A DNA stretch of 5,293 nucleotides from an uncultured Bacteroidota bacterium (GTDB lineage Bacteria; Bacteroidota; Bacteroidia; Flavobacteriales; Flavobacteriaceae): assembly GCA_903888655.1 (NCBI GenBank), contig CAISUR010000258.1:1-5293 (forward strand), written 5' to 3'. Shown one piece after another: positions 1-5,293 of the stretch. The first letter of the stretch is position 1. Each line of letters opens with the position of its first letter. The notes beneath the pieces were generated by a model, which saw only the letters and a list, made by a program, of their open reading frames with translations, was not told the origin of the DNA and made no database searches. The position numbers and the translations under genes were made by a program.

Positions 1-7
1 CCAATAC

Positions 8-919
8 ATGAGAACAAAAATTTTACTTATCGCGATGTTACTAGTTTGCTTAGTGAGTTATTCCCAGCAAGACGCCCAGTATACACAATACATGTACAAT
101 ACAGAGACTGTAAATCCTGCTTATGCTGGATCGAGAGGGGTTATGAGTATCTTTGGATTATATAGAACGCAATGGGTTGGATTAGATGGTGCTCCAAAGA
201 CAGGCACATTTTCAATCAATTCACCCATTGAGAATACCAATTTAGGAGTTGGATTAACAGTTGTAAATGACCAGATTGGTCCTACAGTTAACAATACTAT
301 TGCTGCTGATTTATCCTATACCATTCAAACTTCGGAGGTTTATAAATTATCATTTGGAGTAAAAGGAACTGCAGATTTATTCAGTTTTGATAGAGATAAA
401 TTAAACCCAAAAGATTTAAACGATCCGTTATTGCAGAGCATAAGTAATAATTTTTCTCCAAATTTAGGAGCAGGAGCTTATTTTCATTCTAATAAGGCTT
501 ACTTAGGATTATCAATACCTAATTTTTTTCAAACCAAGCGATACAATGATAATGATTATGCAGTATATAAAGAGCGTACCAACCTATATTTCATAGGAGG
601 ATATGTATTTGATATAACTCCTGATTTAAAATTCAAGCCTGCGTTTTTAGCTAAAACAGTAGAAGGTGCTCCGTTGCAATTAGACTTATCAGGAAACTTT
701 TTAATCAATGATAAGTTTATGTTAGGTGCTGCATGGAGATGGAGTGCTGCTGCGAGTTTTATGGCAGGATTTCAGGTTACTGACGGGCTATATATTGGCT
801 ATGGATATGATTTAGATACCACCAAATTGGCTCATTATAACTCGGGGTCACATGAAATATTTCTACGTTTTGAGTTATTCAAACGTCAAGATCGAATAGT
901 ATCACCTAGATTCTTCTAA
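8..919 (+). CDS. PorP/SprF-family type IX secretion system outer-membrane protein
   Basis: Predicted 303-residue outer-membrane beta-barrel of the PorP/SprF family. Residues 1-19/20 form a signal peptide (basic MRTK, hydrophobic core, cleavage near SYSQ). The mature N-terminus QQDAQYTQYMYN, then NPAYAGSRG (about 36-44) and the YRTQWVGLDGAPKT block (about 52-65), are family hallmarks. So are the regular alternating beta strands and the C-terminal SPRFF. The length is typical for the family. In known systems, PorP of Porphyromonas gingivalis works with the PorK/L/M/N complex and PorE, and SprF of Flavobacterium johnsoniae is needed to secrete the adhesin SprB. Genomes usually carry several paralogues, so no specific symbol is given. 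The ATG at 8 is preferred because it gives a proper signal peptide, although the frame stays open to the window edge. No Shine-Dalgarno is seen. It is followed 11 nt later by the PorE-like gene, so the two are very likely co-transcribed. A cognate secreted protein may lie just upstream, outside the window. Confidence 0.93.
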   Translation: MRTKILLIAMLLVCLVSYSQQDAQYTQYMYNTETVNPAYAGSRGVMSIFGLYRTQWVGLDGAPKTGTFSINSPIENTNLGVGLTVVNDQIGPTVNNTIAADLSYTIQTSEVYKLSFGVKGTADLFSFDRDKLNPKDLNDPLLQSISNNFSPNLGAGAYFHSNKAYLGLSIPNFFQTKRYNDNDYAVYKERTNLYFIGGYVFDITPDLKFKPAFLAKTVEGAPLQLDLSGNFLINDKFMLGAAWRWSAAASFMAGFQVTDGLYIGYGYDLDTTKLAHYNSGSHEIFLRFELFKRQDRIVSPRFF

Positions 920-930
920 TACCACAAAAG

Positions 931-2892
931 ATGAAAAACAGAATTATATATTTAGTAATAGCCTGCATTGCTACAATCAACACACAAGCACAATCAGGAA
1001 AGACCAAAGAAGTTAAAGCAGATAAGCAATACGATAAATTTGCTTATGTTGATGCCATCAAGACCTATGAGCGTATTTTTGCCAAAGGATACAAATCACA
1101 AGAAATGTTACAAAAACTAGGTGATTCATATTATTTTAAAGCCGATTTAGATAATGCTGCCAAATGGTATGGAGAATTATTCAACTTTACTCAAGAGGTA
1201 GCTCCGGAGTATTACTACCGTTATTCACAATCATTAAAAGCGATAAAAGATTATAAAAAAGCCGATGAAATGTTGGCTAAATTCAATCAAAAAAGCGGAA
1301 ATGATCTAAGAGCAAAATTAGCGGCTTCTCAAAAAGATTATTTAGCAAAAATTAAGAAAAATTCTGGACGATATACTCTTGAAAATGCCGGTATCAATAC
1401 AAAATATTCTGATTATGGAAGCGCTTTTTACAATAACAAAGTAGTTTTCACCTCAGCAAGAGATACGGGAGGATTAGGACACAGAAAACATGCTTGGACA
1501 GGGGAAAGTTTTACCAATTTGTATAGCGCCGATATGGTTTCTGAAGGAGCATTATCAACTCCAGTAAAATTTGGAGCCAACCTTAATTCAAAAGTTAATG
1601 AATCTACACCAGCCTTCACTAAAGACGGAAAAACAATTTATTTTACAAGAAATAATTATTTAGATCATAAAAAAGGAAAAGATTCTAAAAAGACTACTTT
1701 ATTAAAAATCTACAAAGCCACTTTAGATGGTGACAAATGGACAAATGTTACGGAATTACCTTTTGATAATGACCAATATGATGTAGCTCATCCTGCATTG
1801 AGTCCAGATGAAAAAACACTATATTTTGCATCTAATATGCCCGGTACATTAGGACAATCTGATTTATATAAAGTAGCTATTAATGCCGATGGAACTTATG
1901 GAACGCCAATCAATCTAGGTAATGTAATTAATACAGAAGGAAGAGAAACCTTTCCTATGGTAACCTCTGAAGGAGAATTATACTTTTCATCAGACGGACA
2001 TCCAGGACTTGGAGGATTGGATATTTTTGTATCTAAAGCAGAAAAAGATGGAAGCTATAAAGATGTACTTAATGTTGGAGAACCATTAAATAGTTCACAC
2101 GATGATTTTGGTTTTTTAATTAATGAGAAAACAAGACTTGGTTATGTAACTTCCAACAGAGATGGCGGAGTTGGTGGAGATGATATCTACAAATTCAAAG
2201 AAACCAAAAAAATAGAATACACCTGTGAGCAATTATTAGCTGGAATTGTAACCGACAAAGAAACAGGATTGCCATTGTCTAATGTTAAAATAACACTTTC
2301 TGATTCCAATTATAAAATGGTAAAGGAAGTAGTTACCGACAATGAAGGAAAGTTTTATTGTGGCGCTGTAGATTGCCAAAGCAAATACTATATTAAAACC
2401 GATAAAAAAGATTACAATACAACAGAAACACCAACAATTACAGCAAATGAATCTGGTAAAACATTTGTTCCAATTGAATTAGAGAAACCAGTTAAGGTTG
2501 TAAAAGTAAACGACGATTTATTCAAAGCTTTTGGTATTAAAATCATCTATTTTGATTTAGATAAATCATTTATTCGTGCCGATGCTGCCGTTGAATTAGC
2601 AAAGATACTTGATGTCTTAGAACAAAATCCAACCATGGAAATCGATGTGCGTTCACACACAGATTGTCGTCAAACTGCTAAATACAACATGGAGTTATCA
2701 GACAGAAGAGCTAAATCTACAATAGCTTGGTTGGTTGAAAAAGGAATCAATAAATCAAGACTTACAGGAAGAGGTTATGGAGAATCACAACTAGTAAATA
2801 ATTGTGCTTGTGAACCTACAAACAAATCTACTTGTACTGAAGAACAACATCAAGCTAATAGAAGATCAGAATTTATTATTACCAAGTTGTAA
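931..2892 (+). CDS. PorE-like OmpA-family protein with TPR, PD40 propeller and regulatory domain
   Basis: A 653-residue exported protein expected to bind peptidoglycan in the periplasm. Visible in order: a signal peptide (1-20, likely cleavage TQA|QSGK); TPR-like helices (about 35-140, e.g. DAIKTYERIF and DNAAKWYGELF); PD40/WD40-like propeller blades (about 160-423), with repeats such as STPAFTKDGKTIYFT, HPALSPDEKTLYFAS, FPMVTSEGELYFSSDG and GDDIYKFK; a carboxypeptidase-regulatory-like beta-sandwich (about 430-518, GIVTDKETGLPLSNVKITL); and an OmpA C-terminal domain (about 535-653, IIYFDLDKSFIRADA). The OmpA domain keeps the diaminopimelate-binding pair, D578 in SHTD and R593 in LSDRRA, 15 residues apart as in known OmpA domains. 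It also carries a Cys-containing loop (C625, C627, C635). This domain order matches P. gingivalis PorE (PG1058), which partners PorP and links the T9SS to the cell wall. Pairing with the PorP/SprF gene 11 nt upstream supports the same role. Related paralogues exist, so orthology to PorE itself is inferred, not shown. VIAC at residues 9-12 resembles a lipobox, but the leader before it would be very short. Confidence 0.9.
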   Translation: MKNRIIYLVIACIATINTQAQSGKTKEVKADKQYDKFAYVDAIKTYERIFAKGYKSQEMLQKLGDSYYFKADLDNAAKWYGELFNFTQEVAPEYYYRYSQSLKAIKDYKKADEMLAKFNQKSGNDLRAKLAASQKDYLAKIKKNSGRYTLENAGINTKYSDYGSAFYNNKVVFTSARDTGGLGHRKHAWTGESFTNLYSADMVSEGALSTPVKFGANLNSKVNESTPAFTKDGKTIYFTRNNYLDHKKGKDSKKTTLLKIYKATLDGDKWTNVTELPFDNDQYDVAHPALSPDEKTLYFASNMPGTLGQSDLYKVAINADGTYGTPINLGNVINTEGRETFPMVTSEGELYFSSDGHPGLGGLDIFVSKAEKDGSYKDVLNVGEPLNSSHDDFGFLINEKTRLGYVTSNRDGGVGGDDIYKFKETKKIEYTCEQLLAGIVTDKETGLPLSNVKITLSDSNYKMVKEVVTDNEGKFYCGAVDCQSKYYIKTDKKDYNTTETPTITANESGKTFVPIELEKPVKVVKVNDDLFKAFGIKIIYFDLDKSFIRADAAVELAKILDVLEQNPTMEIDVRSHTDCRQTAKYNMELSDRRAKSTIAWLVEKGINKSRLTGRGYGESQLVNNCACEPTNKSTCTEEQHQANRRSEFIITKL

Positions 2893-2908
2893 TAAATCCT
2901 AAAAATAT

Positions 2909-2952
2909 AAAAATCGGGTGTTTCAAAATAATTTGAAACACCCGATTTTTTT
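2909..2952. terminator. Bidirectional intrinsic terminator between convergent genes
   Basis: The sequence forms a perfect 19-bp stem (2909-2927 pairing with 2932-2950) with a 4-nt loop, ATAA, and a GC-rich core, CGGGTG/CACCCG. On the plus strand the stem runs into seven Ts (2946-2952). On the minus strand it ends in TTTTTATATTTTT. It begins 17 nt after the stop of the PorE-like gene and ends 30 nt before the stop of the convergent oxidoreductase gene, so it can terminate transcription from both sides. Confidence 0.93.
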
Positions 2953-2981
2953 GTGAGTTATGGGGTTACTTTACTATAAAT

Positions 2982-3917
2982 TCAGTTCGAAAATTGATTT
3001 TTGACCATTTCATATTCAGCAATAATTTCATTAAAAATATCTTCTACAGATTTAATATCATGAATCAAACCCGCTACTTGCCCGATTTCTAATTCTCCCT
3101 CTACTAAATCGCCTTCAAACATACCTCTTTTAGCTCTACGTTTTCCTAATAGATTTTCTAAATCTTCCTTGGAGGGGCTTTTTGCATATAATTCTTGAAT
3201 ATCATTAAAAAATTTATTTTTAATCAAACGAACAGGAGCTAATTCTTTCAAAGTCAATTGTGTTTCTCCTTCACCTGTTTCAATTACGGTTTTCTTAAAA
3301 TTATCATGCGCTGAACTCTCCGTTGACGCCACAAATCGACTTCCCATTTGAACACCATCAGCACCTAAAATCATTGCAGCTAACATACCACGTCCAGTCG
3401 CAATTCCGCCTGCCGCGATTAAGGGAATTGAAATATTTTCTTTTACCATTGGAATTAAAGTAAATGTAGTCGTTTCTTCTCTACCATTATGTCCTCCTGC
3501 TTCAAAACCTTCAGCAACTACTGCATCAACACCAGCTTCTTGAGCTTTCAGAGCAAATTTGGAGCTACTGACTACATGTACGACTGTAATTCCATTTTCT
3601 TTTAAAAAAGGAGTCCAAGTTTTAGGATTTCCAGCAGAAGTAAAAACAATCTTCACGCCTTCCTCAACAATAATCTTGATTAATTCTTCTACATTAGGAT
3701 ACAACATCGGAATATTGACTCCAAAAGGCTTATCGGTTGCTTTCTTACATTTCTGAATGTGTTCTCGCAAAACATCAGGATACATTGACCCTGATCCTAT
3801 TAAACCTAAGCCCCCAGCATTACTGACAGCACTAGCTAGTTTGTAACCACTATTCCAAATCATTCCCCCTTGAACAATTGGATATTTTATGTTGAAAAGT
3901 TGTGTGATACTATTCAT
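2982..3917 (-). CDS. FMN-dependent nitronate monooxygenase / FabK-like enoyl reductase family protein
   Basis: A 311-residue cytoplasmic flavoprotein with a TIM-barrel fold of the nitronate monooxygenase (2-nitropropane dioxygenase) superfamily. Visible motifs: YPIVQGGM (12-19), with the QGGM turn near the flavin; NAGGLGLIGSGS (33-44); DKPFGVNIPML (62-72); TSAGNP (93-98); AEGFEAGGHNGR (135-146); and the FMN-phosphate-binding stretch IPLIAAGGIATGRG followed by GADGVQMGSRF (164-195). H143 aligns with the catalytic His of both nitronate monooxygenases and FabK. The SSAH and FGVN segments recall pneumococcal FabK, an enoyl-ACP reductase of fatty-acid synthesis. Family membership is clear, but the substrate (nitronate, enoyl-ACP or another) cannot be decided from the sequence. 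The ATG at 3917 places the YPIVQGGM motif at the usual distance from the N-terminus. The gene is convergent with the PorE-like gene and lies 71 nt downstream of the envelope pair on the same strand. No functional link to either is evident. Confidence 0.93.
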   Translation of the reverse strand: MNSITQLFNIKYPIVQGGMIWNSGYKLASAVSNAGGLGLIGSGSMYPDVLREHIQKCKKATDKPFGVNIPMLYPNVEELIKIIVEEGVKIVFTSAGNPKTWTPFLKENGITVVHVVSSSKFALKAQEAGVDAVVAEGFEAGGHNGREETTTFTLIPMVKENISIPLIAAGGIATGRGMLAAMILGADGVQMGSRFVASTESSAHDNFKKTVIETGEGETQLTLKELAPVRLIKNKFFNDIQELYAKSPSKEDLENLLGKRRAKRGMFEGDLVEGELEIGQVAGLIHDIKSVEDIFNEIIAEYEMVKNQFSN

Positions 3918-3939
3918 TAATCAAATTAATTATTTTTTG

Positions 3940-3970
3940 CTAAAATAAGAATTGTAAAGATTAATTGAAA
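3940..3970 (-). promoter_or_regulatory. Possible Bacteroidota promoter for the oxidoreductase gene
   Basis: Read on the minus strand, TTTC (3970-3967) is followed after 19 nt by TATTTTAG (3947-3940). Each differs by one base from the Bacteroidota consensus TTTG, 17-23 nt, TAnnTTTG. The predicted transcript start would leave a leader of roughly 15-20 nt before the ATG at 3917. Near-matches are common in AT-rich DNA, so this is tentative; read-through from the upstream pair is an alternative. No terminator hairpin was found in the 71-nt gap. Confidence 0.35.
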
Positions 3971-3988
3971 AAATAAAAGTTACTAAAT

Positions 3989-4657
3989 TCATAATCTATA
4001 TTTCAACTGAAAATTACAAAGAGAATTTGTAGCATAATGTGTCTTATTCCACAAAAATTCATAGGTTGTTCCTTTAGAATCGCCTAAAAAATAATATTCA
4101 AAATCCAATCCTACACTATATCTTTTAGAGATATAATAATTGAATCCATATCCAAAATTCATTGTCACAAAAGTTTTAGAAAAAGTACTGTAATCTACAT
4201 TACCATAGTTGTAATTACTTTTTGTTTCCATAGTTAATGCAGGACCTGTTTTAATACTTCCATGCCAATTTTTCTTTATTCTAAATTCCCATTTAAGATC
4301 TATTGGAATGACAACAGCTTGTCCATCAAATCTATTATAAACGGGTGAATCTAATAAAACTTGAGTTGTCTTAATCCATCCAAAATTCCAACTATTTTCT
4401 GGTTGATTAATAAAAGAAACTCCTGTTTTCATGTACTTAATTCGTCCTTGAACACTCCAATGTTTATCAAAGTAATATTCAGAAATCCCACCAACACTAA
4501 TCGATGTATTTTCTTCATTATAATCAAAAGAAGTAATGGTATTCAATCCAATTTCAGCACCAAAATACCACTTTCCCTTTGGATTTATAAGTTTAGCTTT
4601 TGTCTGTGAAAAAGCACAAACTGATAAAAACATCACATAATAAACTGTCTTTTTCAT
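3989..4657 (-). CDS. Predicted outer-membrane beta-barrel protein, function unknown
   Basis: A 222-residue protein of unrecognised function. The start chosen is the ATG at 4657, giving MKKTVYYVMFLSVCAFSQ, a typical signal peptide with cleavage near AFS|QTK. An in-frame ATG 30 nt further upstream would add ten polar residues (MVVTNLKRNN) before the leader and overlap the preceding gene, so it is less likely. The mature part is a series of amphipathic, aromatic-rich strands with short turns, for example KWYFGAEIGLNTITSF, ISEYYFDKHWSVQGRIKYM, INYGFNYYISKRYS-type hairpins late in the protein (FGYGFNYYISKRYSVGLDF) and a final strand, CNFQLKYRL. This is the pattern of small 8-10-stranded outer-membrane barrels (OMP_b-brl type) common in Flavobacteria. 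Its start codon is 1 nt from the stop of the upstream gene (TAATATG), which points to translational coupling and a shared envelope role. A weak GGA lies just upstream of the start. Confidence 0.82.
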   Translation of the reverse strand: MKKTVYYVMFLSVCAFSQTKAKLINPKGKWYFGAEIGLNTITSFDYNEENTSISVGGISEYYFDKHWSVQGRIKYMKTGVSFINQPENSWNFGWIKTTQVLLDSPVYNRFDGQAVVIPIDLKWEFRIKKNWHGSIKTGPALTMETKSNYNYGNVDYSTFSKTFVTMNFGYGFNYYISKRYSVGLDFEYYFLGDSKGTTYEFLWNKTHYATNSLCNFQLKYRL

Positions 4658-4658
4658 A

Positions 4659-5156
4659 TTATTCCGTTTTAGATTCGTCACTACCAATACTATAATGCCA
4701 TCTCTTAACTTTATGATTACTTTCTAAGGCAGGTACTAATGCTGCTGTTATAACAAAAGGAAAACTAATTGGAATCAGTATTAAAATAATCGGATTTGTT
4801 GAAGCTGCAGCAATACAGGCCGCTACAATAGTACCTCCCAAAACATAAAATGTTGTTTCAATAATAGCAGAAGTTACAGAACGTCTCTTAATCATGATTA
4901 TTGAATCAAGAAGAATTTTTTCATCATCAATTTCAATAGTTTTGTCATCGATAATTTTAAATCTACCTATAAAATGATTTCCATCACTTGTAACTACTTT
5001 GATACGTTTATTTTCTCTTAAAAATTCTATTTCGCCTATTTTTTTATCTTTTAAAATAATTCCTTTTTCTTGAGCAGAAACTAAAGAACTAAAAAAAAGA
5101 ATGATAAAATAAAAAAGAGTTATCCTAAATCTTAAATAAATTGCATTTGATTTCAT
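4659..5156 (-). CDS. Exported protein with SH3/LSm-like domain and transmembrane hairpin, function unknown
   Basis: A 165-residue protein that I cannot name. Residues 1-28 form a signal peptide (basic start, hydrophobic core, cleavage VSA|QE). Residues about 34-92 look like a small all-beta domain of SH3/LSm type: VVTSDGNHFIGRFKIIDDKTIEIDD is the strand-turn-strand pattern of such folds, and the next segment, ILLDSIIMIK, closes it. Two hydrophobic segments follow (about 96-119 and 122-143), split by the turn at N121-P122, then a short charged tail containing KRWHYSI. The architecture suggests a beta domain exported to the periplasm and held by a membrane hairpin. Similar small exported proteins occur in Flavobacteria, mostly without an assigned function. 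It is the first gene of the two-gene unit with the downstream barrel protein and has a good promoter just upstream. The ATG at 5156 is chosen because it gives a complete leader. No Shine-Dalgarno is seen. Confidence 0.82.
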   Translation of the reverse strand: MKSNAIYLRFRITLFYFIILFFSSLVSAQEKGIILKDKKIGEIEFLRENKRIKVVTSDGNHFIGRFKIIDDKTIEIDDEKILLDSIIMIKRRSVTSAIIETTFYVLGGTIVAACIAAASTNPIILILIPISFPFVITAALVPALESNHKVKRWHYSIGSDESKTE

Positions 5157-5176
5157 AATTTGATATTTTAATACTT

Positions 5177-5206
5177 CAAAATTATAACACTTCGAAATTA
5201 AATAAA
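5177..5206 (-). promoter_or_regulatory. Bacteroidota-type promoter for the coupled envelope gene pair
   Basis: On the minus strand the -7 element TAATTTTG (5184-5177) matches the Bacteroidota consensus TAnnTTTG exactly. Upstream, after an 18-nt spacer, TTTA (5206-5203) is one base off the -33 consensus TTTG. The start of transcription would fall around 5170-5173, giving a leader of about 15 nt before the ATG at 5156. The -33 box directly adjoins the repeated operator-like motif that begins at 5207. Confidence 0.65.
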
Positions 5207-5256
5207 TTGCGTATATCGCTAATAAAATTAAATTAATTTGCTATTTTCGCTAATAA
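5207..5256. repeat. Tandem operator-like direct repeat in the divergent intergenic region
   Basis: Two copies of a 19-nt motif, TTGCGTATATCGCTAATAA (5207-5225) and TTGCTATTTTCGCTAATAA (5238-5256), agree at 15 of 19 positions. They share an exact 10-nt core, TCGCTAATAA. They are offset by 31 bp, close to three helical turns, so both would face the same side of the DNA. Each copy is partly palindromic (TTGC at the left, CGCTAA at the right). The array lies between the left-facing promoter and the right-facing gene at 5266, where an operator for a DNA-binding regulator would be expected. Protein binding is inferred from form and position only. Confidence 0.5.
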
Positions 5257-5265
5257 TGTAATCTT

Positions 5266-5293
5266 ATGAATAAAAAAATAATAAATTATTTAA
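5266..5293 (+). CDS. Start of a divergent gene, truncated by the window edge
   Basis: The ATG at 5266 opens a reading frame, MNKKIINYL, that continues past the end of the window. Only nine codons are visible, so the product cannot be identified. The short lysine- and isoleucine-rich start and the operator-like repeats directly upstream would fit a small helix-turn-helix regulator, but this is a guess. An imperfect -7-like box, TATTTTCG (5242-5249), lies within the second repeat copy, without a clear -33 partner. Confidence 0.45.

Noticed and set aside
1428..1619. Minus-strand open frame of 63 codons inside the PorE-like gene
   Set aside because: It lies wholly opposite the PD40 region of a well-supported gene, has no leader or recognisable domain, and shows no promoter.
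3559..3756. Plus-strand open frame of 65 codons opposite the oxidoreductase gene
   Set aside because: It is antisense to conserved flavoenzyme motifs, and its translation shows no domain or export signal.
3916..3930. ATTAAT-CAA-ATTAAT repeat overlapping the oxidoreductase start
   Set aside because: ATTAAT is itself palindromic and expected by chance in such AT-rich DNA. There is no GC core or second copy, so it is neither a terminator nor a convincing operator.
4361..4609. Plus-strand open frame of 82 codons opposite the barrel gene
   Set aside because: Its low-complexity, Asn/Ile/Phe-rich translation is what AT-rich antisense of a beta-barrel gene gives, and there is no separate start signal.
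4658..4687. Longer N-terminus for the barrel protein from the ATG at 4687
   Set aside because: It would put MVVTNLKRNN before a complete signal peptide and overlap the preceding gene. The start at 4657 gives a normal leader.

Overview
The window looks like chromosomal DNA of a Flavobacterium-type member of the Bacteroidota. It is AT-rich, its genes lack Shine-Dalgarno sequences, and a TAnnTTTG promoter element is visible. It also encodes a PorP/SprF-family protein with a PorE-like partner, which belong to the type IX secretion system (T9SS) found in this phylum. No rRNA, tRNA, CRISPR array, insertion sequence or prophage signal was seen.

Layout. (1) Positions 8-2892, plus strand: a two-gene unit encoding a PorP/SprF-type outer-membrane barrel and, after an 11-nt gap, a multidomain periplasmic protein (TPR, PD40 propeller, regulatory beta-sandwich, OmpA peptidoglycan-binding domain). 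The first gene starts 7 nt into the window, so any promoter or upstream partner, such as a secreted adhesin, is off the left edge. (2) Positions 2909-2952: a perfect 19-bp hairpin with T-tracts on both strands, which fits a shared terminator between convergent genes. (3) Positions 2982-3917, minus strand: an FMN-dependent TIM-barrel enzyme of the nitronate monooxygenase/FabK family, possibly with its own promoter. (4) Positions 3989-5156, minus strand: a tightly coupled pair of uncharacterised envelope genes. The first encodes an exported protein with a small SH3/LSm-like beta domain and a transmembrane hairpin; the second encodes a predicted outer-membrane beta-barrel. Stop and start codons of the pair are 1 nt apart. 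(5) Positions 5157-5265: a divergent regulatory region with a good Bacteroidota promoter facing left and a 31-bp-spaced repeated, partly palindromic motif. A plus-strand gene begins at 5266 and leaves the window after nine codons.

How the genes fit together. By family knowledge, PorP/SprF and PorE-like proteins link T9SS function at the outer membrane to peptidoglycan, and duplicated PorP/SprF pairs often serve particular secreted or surface proteins. The coupled pair on the right probably makes two envelope proteins that act together, but their function is unknown. The oxidoreductase looks like an unrelated metabolic gene. The least explained and most interesting parts are the coupled envelope pair and the repeated operator-like motif beside it.
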